This document shows, in pieces, positions 13,157-23,922 of a stretch of DNA of 64,000 nucleotides. Position 1 is the first letter of the stretch; every line of letters begins with the position of its first letter. The notes beneath the pieces are model-generated. The model had not been told where the DNA came from. It searched no databases and saw only the letters and a list, made by a program, of their open reading frames with translations. A program made the position numbers and the translations under genes. The stretch is from Prostheceraeus crozeri (taxonomy: Eukaryota > Platyhelminthes > Polycladida > Euryleptidae): positions 93,554 to 157,553 of the forward strand of contig CAJQUW010011629.1 in NCBI GenBank assembly GCA_907163375.1, given 5' to 3'.

Positions 13157-13599
13157 CTAGCGCTACCCTTTTGCTACCTTCATTAATACGAAAGTTGCTG
13201 CTAGGCTAGCACTAGGGTAGAGCTAGGCTAGTGCTAGGCTAGTGCTATCTCTATTAATACGACCCCAGATGTCACTGTACAGGCGACAAGTTGTGTAGCA
13301 CATGATTTGAATGAAAATTTGACTTTGTTCAAAAGTTTCATGGAAAGAGTACTCCATCGCTCCGCAAGAGGTTCAAGACATTAGGATTTGCAGTCTTTAC
13401 CACATAGAATTCTATGAAACATATTTTGAAAGCGATCTATCCGTTGAACGTTGCTTGTGCTCATTCAAATTAAAGAGGAAGCGTAGTGCTTTACTGAGCG
13501 GACAAATGAATTATGCGCAAGTTTCATATTCGTGAAGCTCAAAAATATCGTAAGACACGAAGAAGGTTCAATCGACGCGAAGAAACACGAATGAACCCA

Positions 13600-14172
13600 G
13601 CTCTCTGATTGAAAGTCACCCTAGTACGGATAGAACGTCAACTTCAACAACATTTTCCAAAGTAACATGCAACTTGATGCTGCCCTTTGAAATGATTAGC
13701 AACTCGCATTTCTTTGGGTCAAATCTGAAGTTCTATCCATTCAAGCATTTTCTGGTGAGCTCTATGCACATGTTGGTTACCGACAGTTTGTTGGAAAAGT
13801 GGCAGACACAGTGTTACATAATGTCGTCTGAGTATATTCCCATATGACAGTTTTACCTTTCACTTCAACTTTAGCTGGTGTGAGAGCAAATAAGAATTGA
13901 CCCAAGATTGAGCCTTGAGGTACACCTGATGTAACCTTAGTTGCCGTGCTACAAATGGCTCCAACTCTAATATATTGATAACTGTCGGTAAGATAGCCAG
14001 AAATGAATTTGACAAGCATCGAAGGACACCGACATTCGATTAATTTTTCCACTATGAAATCACTTCGAAGTTTCTCAAAGACATTTGAAAATTCATATGC
14101 GATTGGCATGGCCCCTGTACTCATTGGATCGTTATGGTGTACTGCGTCAAGATCTCGTGTAAGGATATTCAC
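13600..14172 (-). pseudogene. LINE reverse-transcriptase fragment (CR1/L2/jockey-like)
   Basis: Minus-strand frame with EFSNVFEKLRSDFIVEKLIE (a decayed finger/palm A region), an ISGYL-x-S-Y-Q-Y-I-x-V segment, and TSGVPQGSILGQFLF, the classic GVPQGS-x-LG motif of non-LTR reverse transcriptases. Further down another frame gives FRFDPKKCELLIIS, matching the post-palm region before the thumb. The YxDD motif is not intact and both ends are missing, so this is an old 5'-truncated relic. Confidence 0.75.
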
Positions 14173-14656
14173 GGATTAAAGGAATCCTAACTTCTAAGAG
14201 CGTGCCATGACTCACACGTGCCTCAACGATCGAAATTTTGATTTCTACGTAGTCAGTTAATGTTGTTCTTCATTTGATCTGCATAGAGCTAGATTCTCAT
14301 TCAAACATGTCTGTTTATTTACATAGAAACCTACAAAAATGCTTTCTTAAATGGTCATGAATGGAATGCACCCTTTCGTGCCTCACACACGCTATTAGAG
14401 TGCGAAATACATTTTGCGCTGTAATTAAATATACTTTTGGAAATGACTAAATATGATTGTCGACCAAAGTATTGCACGAAATGGAGCAGTCAGACTTTAT
14501 TGACTGATACGTAAGGTGTAATAAAAATATCCATTTTCTTCGTAATTTTCAATCAGCAATATACGTGCACGATATCAGTGTGCGTGTGCACAAAGGATTT
14601 AAGATATCATGATTCCAGGTATTGGGTTGATATCATGATTCCAGGTATTGGGTTGA

Positions 14657-15810
14657 CCTTCCTGTTGGTAATTGATTTCTCACTGTCTACTGTCTCTACC
14701 GCTTCTGCCATCACTTGTCTTGAAATTACTTTTCCTATATACACTTACAGTTTCAGTCAGCTTGCAGCTACAATCAAGGAAATTGAACAGTATAGCAAGA
14801 CGGCCCCACTTACCGCTGATGTCAATGATGCTCATTATCAATCCTAACATTGAGAAGTCAGACAAATGCACTTCACTCATTAATTCTGATGAAAACATCA
14901 AATGCATTTCCTTTTCCGAGTTTAATCTGTGATTACAGACGGCGCTTGCCAAATTGAAATGTATTCTTTCTCGACCAGTTTGCACGATGATATCGATATG
15001 AGCGGCAAGCAGTCAATCTCCATTCATATTTTGGGAAGAAATTATTAAATGCTGCTGCATCAAAGTATTTGACGACATGCTTTTCTTCAACAAAATGGAG
15101 CTGAAATATGTATAAAAATGAGAAAATTGAGCTCTAAGTTCACTTTATGATGTTAGATTGTAATTGTAATCAGTTTAATTTTGGTTTGAAATTTTGTCAA
15201 TGCTTGGTATACAGAAGACGCGAGCATTGTATTTCTAATGATGAGGCAGAGAGTCTCTACCGTAATCCCTTTCCAAGACGCTATTCCTTGTCATGGAAAT
15301 CATGTCAGCTATTTTCGCTCCAATCATTATATAGCGAGAATTCATTTGCAACATTTCATGGACTCTCTCACTTGAAAAAGAGCTCATCATCGAACTTTTC
15401 TGTCATTTTAAAACCTAGAATGTGCTATCTTACCGGAATTATTAATTCGAGTAATGAACAAAGTTCAATGGGTTGTCGTCAATATCTCTTGCCCACGCTC
15501 TTCCGATGTATGTTCTCTGCCTATCTATTGACAGCAACTCCCTTTGTAATTTGATATTATCAGCGACGTGAGACTTTGTTCACCAAATCAAATTCTATAT
15601 TGCAAATGCCAAATTTTACAGAAGCAATGCCAAATTTTCGTATAGAACAGAGGAAATGCACTATGAAAGGCACTATAAAGTTGTACGCAGTGATCAAGGA
15701 GAGATTTCATGTAATTTATAGTTTGAAGGAAAGTATATCAAAAAAGCCGTCCCCTATCGACCTCAAATGGTTCATCAAACACACTTCAGCATTTCATTTG
15801 CCAGAATAAC
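14657..15810. other. copy-1 segment with unassigned open frames
   Basis: A 135-codon plus-strand frame (15147-15554) and shorter minus frames are conserved at 22816-23223, but only because of the recent duplication. On the minus strand short pieces such as RQRTYIGRAWARDIDDNP look protein-like between several stops, so this may be a decayed coding relic. I do not recognise a family. Confidence 0.3.
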
Positions 15811-16570
15811 ACAATGATAAAAACGAAAACAATATTAGAAGAAATACAACTCAATCAAAGTATGTTAGTCTACTTAGTACATGTAAGTGGAACAACATGG
15901 GATCATTTTCACATGTAGCATTCGAAATTGATAACTGCTTTGTCTTCTTAGATAATTTTACATTTTCATATCTATTTATAGATATTTTTGGATATTTTTA
16001 AATATTCTATGATGAAGTCACCTTTGATGTCTATTTCCGTCATTACTGATGTGCATCCGTCAGTACTGATGTCCTTTTGCATTGGATGCATAAGAGGAAA
16101 TTTTGAGTTATTTATGACAAAACGACATTACTGGTGTCAAGTCTCATAAATAGTATGATATCTGTGTTGTTCTCTATGTATCATGTAATCCTGACCGCAA
16201 TGATCTTACCACAGAATCATATCACAATGCATCTGTGAGCACGTTTAAGTTCGGACAGCAATGATGAAGTCGTTCATATATCTTCAAATCCAAATTATAC
16301 GTCCTTAATTGCATAATTAAGGCCGTCTAATTTGCTATGTAATGCCAATGAGGTAGGAACATTTCACCGTCCATCTTCGCATTCCCAGTGAAAATGACAT
16401 TGAGATGATTCCTGTGGTTAACAATTTGGACTCGTAGATATCTCAAGCTTTACATACTTCAATGTTCTGAGCTGTATGGGCTATATAGAAAATTATCATA
16501 GATTTGAGTCTTTTGCAGATCAAAATATAGGATTTTTGATGTCATAGATTTTAGGTTCAGTAACAATGCA

Positions 16571-16651
16571 TATATTACCTTTCAAATGATTAGCCTAAAT
16601 CGTCTGGCGCTACGCGCCGACGATTTAGGCTGTCATTTGAAAGATAATATA
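16571..16651. repeat. near-perfect hairpin at the Tc1 left edge (copy 1)
   Basis: The left arm TATATTACCTTTCAAATG... pairs with the right arm ...CATTTGAAAGATAATATA over about 33 bases, with a further GGCGC/GCGCC stem around a TAC loop. The outer TA of the right arm coincides with the target site of the Tc1 element starting at 16650. Confidence 0.9.
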
Positions 16652-18051
16652 CTCAGTGACAAAAAGAATGAAACAAGTCCTGATATGAATACTTATGACT
16701 TAAACTTGGTTGTACTGTACGTTTGTTTGTTGTTTGTAAAAGGAGAACTCGAATGCTTTACTCAAAAACATTTAATTTGATAATCATGATTTTATCAACT
16801 TAAGTTTATCAACTTGAGTTAGAAACGGGTGTGACCACCGCGAGCATCCAAACAGGCATCGATGCGTGAGGGCATGGATGAGCACAGTCGCTGGATGAAT
16901 GCCAGGTCTAAGAGGTTCCCCTGCTCGATCAGTCTGTCGGCCAACATCTTCAAAGACACTGGTGGGTGGTTGTACCTCTCCCTTACTCTGCGACCAAGCT
17001 CATCCCAGCAGTGCTCGATGGGGGAGAGGTCGGGAGAACGTGAGGGCCATTCCAAGGTTGGGATTCCACTGCTTGCTATCCTGTTAGAGACCACTGAAGC
17101 GCGATGTGGCCTTGCGTTGTCACCCTGAAAAATCAATTGATTCGATGTCACTGCTGGAACCACGACCGGTGTCACGATCTCGTCGGCATATCGCTGTCCT
17201 GTCAATGTTCCTTTCACTACGATTGCTGGTGTTTTTCCATTGTGTCAGATACTGGCCCAAACCATGACACTACCGCCGCCGTACCGGTCGTGTTCTTTGA
17301 CGCAACATGAAGCAAATCGTTCACTTGGCAAGCGATGAACACGGATCCGACCAGTAAACCTCGATTCATCAGTCCAGAGCACACGTTCCCACTGACTGTC
17401 ACTCCACGACTGATGACCTTGACACCACGTCACTCGTCTCCTTCGATGTTCCAGGCTCAGCGGAATTCTCACAGCGGGTCGTCGAGACTGTATGCCAGCT
17501 TCTCGCAATCTTCGATATGCAGTTCGAACGCTACAGGCAACGTTCCCAGCAACCTTCCAGTACACAATTAGCTTCGGGACGGACACAAATCTGTTTCTTT
17601 TAGCAGCTAAAACTAAGCGTGCATCTGTCCGCTTGGACGATACCCCTGGTCTTCCTGATCCGTTCTTCTTTTCCACATTTCCTTCTGCTTTCCAACGACA
17701 CCACCACCACCTCCATATAACGACCCTTGAAATTTTCAATTCTTTCGCAACAGTTGTAGAACTTTGCCCACAACGCATCATCCCAATTGCCATTCCTCTG
17801 GTAAAGTTATCGTGCGCCATTTCATAAGTCAAATCTGGTCAGCAGTAGGTGGTGATTCTGTTCAACTTCTAGCTCTTACTGTGATCAATATCAAATTTTG
17901 AAATTTGATGGTCCTATATCATTTCCCTTATCATATGGAGTTCAATGGTGATACATAGAAAGCGAGATATCATCTCAAACCATAGAAAAAAATGAAACAA
18001 ACTTCCATTCAAGTCAATGATAGTTGGTTTCATTATTTATGTCAGTGAGTA
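16650..18051 (-). mobile_element. Tc1 element, copy 1 (1402 bp)
   Basis: Inverted ends TACTCAGTGACAAAAAGAAT and its complement (…GTCAGTGAGTA) about 28 bp long, flanked by TA (16648-16649 and 18052-18053). Transposase on the minus strand. Present at the same site in both tandem copies, so insertion predates the duplication. Confidence 0.92.
16819..17832 (-). pseudogene. Tc1-family DD34E transposase, one in-frame stop
   Basis: Encodes a 337-residue Tc1 transposase, the normal length. The N-terminal paired-type helix-turn-helix region (TRGMAIGMMRCGQSSTTVAK, then KISRVVIWRWW) is followed by GSGRPG and the RRPAVRIPLS linker. The catalytic triad is D in VLWTDESRF, D in QGDNARPH and E in DLSPIEHCWDELGRR. 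The frame is continuous except for one TGA at 17245-17247 between MVWASI and HNGKTPAIVV, at a position usually occupied by Ser or another residue. The same stop is in the second copy (26609-26611), so the element was already inactive before duplication. Confidence 0.92.
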
Positions 18052-19366
18052 TATATCTTCATTGCTGTCCTCTCAATCATGCTCGCAGTTATACATTGTA
18101 CCATGGCTAAATTGCGCACAATATCAAAGTTGATATCATTGGCCGGAACAATGATGGTGCAAATCTCAGACTCACTTATACAGTTTAAACAACCGGGCTG
18201 AGATGGAAGACAACAGAGATTTCTTGTTTATCACTTGGCCTATTCTAGATTTTCTAATTATCGTCATGGAAGGGACGAGCAAGCGTAAGCGTTGTAACTC
18301 AAGTGAAAACGAAGTCACCTTGTACGCATGAATTACTCACTCGTGTTACAGATAAATAGCTAGCATCATTCTATAGTAAATTGAAATCAATTAGTCTGAC
18401 GAATGCAAAGATAGAAAGAATACCAATACAAATGAAAAGAATGAATATAGGAATTATAGCTATTTGTCGAGGGCATAAATTGGAGGATATCTGAGGGAGC
18501 GCACCGTCTCTAATTGAAAGAAGCTCTCATCCGCTTTGCATAAAACTTTGTATTTGGGTAGAAAATACACTCGAATACGTGTATCTGAAGTTTTGTGACA
18601 ATAGATTCAATTTTGCGGGTTCTAGTCATATTTGGAAACGTGTGGGGGGAGATAACACATGAGTATAAATTGATCTCCTTGATCCTCAAGACTCTTTCTG
18701 GTTATTTATCTCCTTGTGTCGGAGAATCAATGCTGTTGGTGTCTTTTATTGACTTTATGATTGTCATTCTACTTAGATATTCAATAAACTACGACAGACC
18801 CTTGTTATTAAAACCGCTATTATACTTCATGCCAGTCTACGAGTATCAGGTTTCCTAGGTTCTTTAACTCATTACTTCTAAACAACTAGTCAAATGAGGT
18901 GGACAAGTGGAGGTAAATCTTTCTTCGTGGTGATTCGATTTGCATGCGCTAAGCCGCCAAGGCAGTCATTCAAGTCACAAGAGGTGAACGAGTGGAGGTA
19001 AAACGCTCGATACAAATGCATGTAGTTGTAGACTCAAGTGAAGAAATGCTCGTAGTATTTTGAATATGTAGTCATAATAATAGTGTATGTAGGATTAGCT
19101 CAATTATAGTCGCTGTAGAAGAGTGTCATTGCAGCTATATTGTTTACCGCCATCATTCACTTTCGCATTTTTATTCATCAGTTTCATGTTCCTTTATAGC
19201 ATCCATTTTTTATGGTGACCATTGTCCTTTTTTATTTCCACTTCTAGTACCTGTTGTCTGCGTGCAGCATATTGGGGTCTTGTGGCAGGCGTATTGTTTG
19301 GAATCAGTGTTAAAAGTAGGAATGAGTATCATTACTGTAACAGCAGTCTTAATCAAGATTTCCATT
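18052..19366. other. non-coding part of duplicated unit, copy 1
   Basis: No recognisable gene. Contains the empty TTAA site at 18808-18811 that in copy 2 holds piggyBac 2. Confidence 0.6.
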
Positions 19367-19782
19367 TTAACCAGTTATTTGGCCAAAACTGATCAATATT
19401 AATTCGTTCCCACGAGAAACTCCCTTAACCTCAAATGCATGAAATGTTCTACTGACGTTACTGCATGAAATGGGTCCCTGACTTGCTTTAAGTTGTCTAC
19501 ATATCACACATCTTCTGCAAGAACCACATGTCAACATAGAAAAGCTACTGGCATCTTGGTTGGTTGTATGAAGCATTTCGGCTTTTGAAGAATGCTTTGT
19601 GCTTTTGACTTTTGACTTATGCAAGCAGTCTTGTTACACCGAATGCATAACACGAAAAGATATTCTATGTCAGAAATACAGTGATAGCATCTATTCATTT
19701 TTGATTTGGGGACGAGTGATTGATAATGTTCGGCATTTACGGAGGGTAGATTGATGCCACATGCTAAAAATGCAGCTTGCAC
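19367..19782 (-). pseudogene. cysteine-rich relic (possible piggyBac-type zinc domain), copy 1
   Basis: Minus-strand frames give KMNRCYHCISDIEYLFVLC followed by IRCNKTAC, then in an overlapping frame LHKSKVKSTKHSSK and later CGSCRRCVICRQL. The first cluster (C-x2-C ... C-x2-C-x4-C, then LH in the next frame) resembles the C-terminal cysteine-rich domain of piggyBac transposases. The second cluster is unassigned. No catalytic core was recognised nearby. The assignment is tentative. Confidence 0.3.
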
Positions 19783-20918
19783 ATGACAAGATGAACCAAT
19801 ATTGGAGACAGCTCTCCTTTTTTATCAATGCTCAGCCAACTGCAAGCCAAGTTGTTCTAAGAGCAGTCTAAGTGACCATAGCGTTGGCATTGCCATAAAT
19901 TTATGCTTTGGTGTCATTGAATTGGTGTGGTATCTTTCAGTTGTAGGATAACGGAATGTAAGCACTTTATTGAAGTTAATCACCTATTGTTTGGGAATAC
20001 ATGAAGCAACATTTACAGGTAATTCACAGAACCAATATAACAACAAAGTAAGGAACGCTGGGGTCACCGAGGATTGTATGCATTTAAGAACTGGTCAATC
20101 CAATGGTTACAACATCTTGGCATCTGCAAACTTACGGATTGGAGAACGCCATCACCCATCAGTCCCCATCAGAACTGCTTCAATCAAATATTCAAATTAG
20201 TACGAATTATATTCCATAGTGCTATATTCCATATAAATGATTGCTGGCATGATATTCATCATCGTTAGAGAATTCTGAAGAATACAGAAATTATTATTGT
20301 TCTCATTATTAATTTCAAATACACTTTATGATTTCTTGATGAATAATTCCCTTCCCAAAATATCATGTCTCTTTGCGAGATTGCGACATTTCGTTTGTAC
20401 GATGAACATTGATAAAGGAACTGCTCAAACTTCAAAGACTTGAACAACTATAGCACGAAATTCCTTGGCAGCCGTAGACGCTGGATTTTTTTCTGCAATT
20501 ATTGAGAAATTGAAGTAATACACTCAATTAATTGATTTAATTAATATCTGTGAACATTCTGCAATATATGCCCAGACAGCTGACTTTTTGTATTTTCTTG
20601 TGAAAAAATATATAAATAATAATTATAGAAATAATACAAAATTATCAAATAATCATAAAAATAGATAAATACGAGTATCTCCTATGTGCACATTCTATAA
20701 GCTTGTAAAGCCCTCCTAGAAATCATACTGTGCAGCCTTTATCATGAACCCTTAGTCATCTTAGGGTAGAAAGTAAAAGTACATGACGCTTGAATTGAAG
20801 TACAAATTCGCTTTACTTTTTCACTTCTTAAGATGATTCAGCAGTGAATCGAAGCCAGTCCAAAACCCGTGGCTTTTCCTTTTCACATCTATGAAAAGAC
20901 TGCTTACATTGCTTCAAT

Positions 20919-21128
20919 TTATCTGTTTGGAAGCTCCCCATGTCAGATATTTGACACATTAGTGAAAAGCAAAATTAGCTAGTCTCGCGCGAGCGCTTTC
21001 GACCACCGTCGGCCACCATAATCATGCACAAGTGAATTTATTCATCATTATTACATCATCATTATGACTTAATTTTGCTTTTCACTAATGTGTCAAATAT
21101 CTGACATGGGGAGCTTCCAAACAGATAA
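20919..21128. repeat. foldback MITE with perfect 59-bp arms, copy 1
   Basis: 20919-20977 (TTATCTGTTTGGAAGCTCCC...) is the exact reverse complement of 21070-21128. The loop of about 92 bases contains a GC-rich CGCGCGAGCGC. A 14-bp direct repeat, CATTGCTTCAATTT, lies on both sides (about 20907 and about 21155). No coding capacity. Confidence 0.93.
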
Positions 21129-21635
21129 TGAGACTAACTCCTCAATATTCTCATCATTGCTTCAATTTGTCAAACTTGAGTAAAAATAAATGGTGAAATG
21201 GTGAAATTCTTGGTGAACAGGATGAATATATTTACAAAAATAAACAACCTTCATTTCATGACCCTCAGTCAGAGATATTTCCACGTCGTTTTCACTGAAT
21301 CACTGTTTGAGAAGAGAACAACTGATCAATAAGGCAACCAATGCAAGGCAAAATACTATTAGGTGCTCCTAATAATCAGGAAAGTACTTAAAAGTAAGTT
21401 TTGATTTCTCAATATACGCTAATGCATTCATTCATTCAAATGATGCAGGGTAACAGCACATGTTTTATTCATTCTGTGTTTTCAATGAAAGATGAGATAG
21501 AAATTATAGAAACTTGGTGTATGTTTATGACAATGAATTTGATGCGAATGAATATTGATGTCAGTGGATAATTTTCTTATCTGTGCCGATGAGAAATTGA
21601 CATTCTGGCGATGTATTGGAAATGGTGATGCATTC

Positions 21636-22255
21636 CAGCGATGAAACCGGGTCACTGGGTCAATTGGGTCACTGTTCAAATATTTTGACCCGGCTTCTTT
21701 ATTCTTGCTTATTTAATTAATTTCCGATCTGTAAATTCACAGATGACCTGCGTTTCTACTGCTAGTGAGTTAAATTACCGATCCTGATCAGTATTACATG
21801 TAAAATAACAGATATTTTGTAAATAAACAGATTCGGGTCTGTCAATAAACAAGCTGATTTTTGCAGTGTATTGTACCCGCAGTTATTTATTTCATCATAC
21901 TTGTTACAGGATGACAGTGTCAAGCGTTAAGGTTCAACACACCAAGAACCCCATTGCAAGCCATGAAAACACAGCTTATAGGGCAATGGGGTCAGTACAA
22001 TACACGTCGTTTTTTCTGGCTTCCGTAAATCCACTTGGGGCGAATTGTAGTCCCTGACAGGCAGCCATTACTCATTATTATTAAGATTGTTGTGCGATTA
22101 AGCTTATTAAGTTCAGTAAACTATACTACCATCTTTCCCCCCCATAGTCAACATGCACTCAAATAAATAGAAACAAAGATTTCGAGTGACCGGTCGTGAC
22201 CCTTTCGTGTAAACGGGTCAACGGGTCACGAAACCGTGACCCGGTTCCGTCTCTG
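21636..22255. mobile_element. hAT-like MITE with GGGTCA repeats, copy 1
   Basis: Ends CAGCGATGAAACCGGGTCAC (21636) and GTGACCCGGTTCCGTCTCTG (22255) are imperfect inverted repeats of CAG...CTG type. Subterminal GGGTCA words occur in both arms. TGCATTC is found just outside both ends, though not at exactly matching spacing. No open frame of note. Confidence 0.6.
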
Positions 22256-23922
22256 AATTGCATTCTATCTCTTCGACACACTATTTAAGATATCATGATT
22301 CCAGGTATTGGGTTGATATTGAATTCCTTCCTGTTGGTAATTGATTTCTCACTGTTTAATGTCTCTACCGCTTCTGCCATCACTTGTCTTGAAATTACTT
22401 TTCCTATATACACTTACAGTTTCAGTCAGCTTGCAGCTACAGTCAAGGAAATTGAACAGTATAGCAAGACGGCCCCACTTACCGCTGATGTCAATGATGC
22501 TCATTATCAATCCTAACATTGAGAAGTCAGACAAATGCACTTCACTAATTAATTCTGATGAAAACATCAAATGCATTTCCTTTTCCGAGTTTAATCTGTG
22601 ATTACAGACGGCGCTTGCCAAATTGAAATGTATTCTTTCTCGACCAGTTTGCACGATGATATCGATATGAGCGGCAAGCAGTCAATCTCCATTCATATTT
22701 TGGGAAGAAATTATTAAATGCTGCTGCATCAAAGTATTTGACGACATGCTTTTCTTCAACAAAATGGAGCTGAAATATGTATAAAAATGAGAAAATTGAG
22801 CTCTAAGTTCACTTTATGATGTTAGATTGTAATTGTAATCAGTTTAATTTTGGTTTGAAATTTTGTCAATGCTTGGTATACAGAAGACGCGAGCATTGTA
22901 TTTCTAATGATGAGGCAGAGAGTCTCTACCGTAATCCCTTTCCAAGACGCTATTCCTTGTCATGGAAATCATGTCAGCTATTTTCGCTCCAATCATTATA
23001 TAGCGAGAATTCATTTGCAACATTTCATGGACTCTCTCACTTGAAAAAGAGCTCATCATCGAACTTTTCTGTCGTTTTAAAACCTAGAATGTGCTATCTT
23101 ACCGGAATTATTAATTCGAGTAATGAACAAAGTTCAATGGGTTGTCGTCAATATCTCTTGCCCACGCTCTTCCGATGTATGTTCTCTGCCTATCTATTGA
23201 CAGCAACTCCCTTTGTAATTTGATATTATCAGCGACGTGAGACTTTGTTCACCAAATCAAATTCTATATTGCAAATGCCAAATTTTACAGAAGCAATGCC
23301 AAATTTTCGTATAGAACAGAGGAAATGCACTATGAAAGGCACTATAAAGTTGTACGCAGTGATCAAGGAGAGATTTCATGTAATTTATAGTTTGAAGGAA
23401 AGTATATCAAAAAAGCCGTCCCCTATCGATCTCAAATGGTTCATCAAACACACTTCAGCATTTCATTTGCCAGAATAACACAATGATAAAAACGAAAACA
23501 ATATTAGAAGAAATACAACTCAATCAAAGTATGTTAGTCTACTTAGTACATGTAAGTGGAACAACATGGGATCATTTTCACATGTAGCATTCGAAATTGA
23601 TAACTGCTTTGTCTTCTTAGATAATTTTACATTTTCATATCTATTTATAGATATTTTTGGATATTTTTAAATATTCTATGATGAAGTCACCTTTGATGTC
23701 TATTTCCGTCATTACTGATGTGCATCCGTCAGTACTGATGTCCTTTTGCATTGGATGCATAAGAGGAAATTTTGAGTTATTTATGACAAAACGACATTAC
23801 TGGTGTCAAGTCTCATAAATAGTATGATATCTGTGTTGTTCTCTATGTATCATGTAATCCTGACCGCAATGATCTTACCACAGAATCATATCACAATGCA
23901 TCTGTGAGCACGTTTAAGTTCG

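Larger units (their letters stand above)
5350..13266. mobile_element. composite element with long CTAG-rich inverted ends
   Basis: The left end begins GGGGCTGTATTAATA at 5350 and the right end finishes as its near complement TATTAATACGACCCC at 13266. Both arms are built of CTAGC/GCTAG words and repeat the module (C/T)GTATTAATA: at 5354 and 5443 on the left, and in inverted sense near 13255, 13190 and 11505 on the right. The right arm is split by a hAT-type element (11548-13156), and the interior carries a piggyBac (6346-9311). Removing both insertions leaves about 3.3 kb with no recognisable transposase, so this looks like a non-autonomous foldback-style element. No clear target-site duplication is visible. 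The two ends could instead belong to two separate related elements. Confidence 0.5.
14601..22286 (+). repeat. tandem duplication, copy 1 (7.7 kb)
   Basis: Starts AAGATATCATGATTCC and ends CGACACACTATTT, directly joined to copy 2, which repeats the same start. It matches 22287-35505 throughout apart from four extra segments in copy 2. Only a handful of base differences are visible in the first 1.6 kb. The three junctions share a 4-bp ATTT microhomology (14597-14600, 22283-22286, 35502-35505). Copy 1 also repeats a 26-bp word at its start (14603-14628 and 14629-14654), present once in copy 2. Confidence 0.93.

Noticed and set aside
5350-13266. Polinton or other large virus-like element
   Set aside because: No capsid, polymerase, integrase or protease coding content, and only about 3.3 kb remains after removing the nested insertions.
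15147-15554. 135-codon plus frame conserved in both tandem copies
   Set aside because: Conservation is explained by recent duplication; no family resemblance, start context or splice sites support it.
16862-17827. Several plus-strand open frames of 60-110 codons
   Set aside because: They are antisense to the Tc1 transposase and recur in copy 2 only because it is duplicated.
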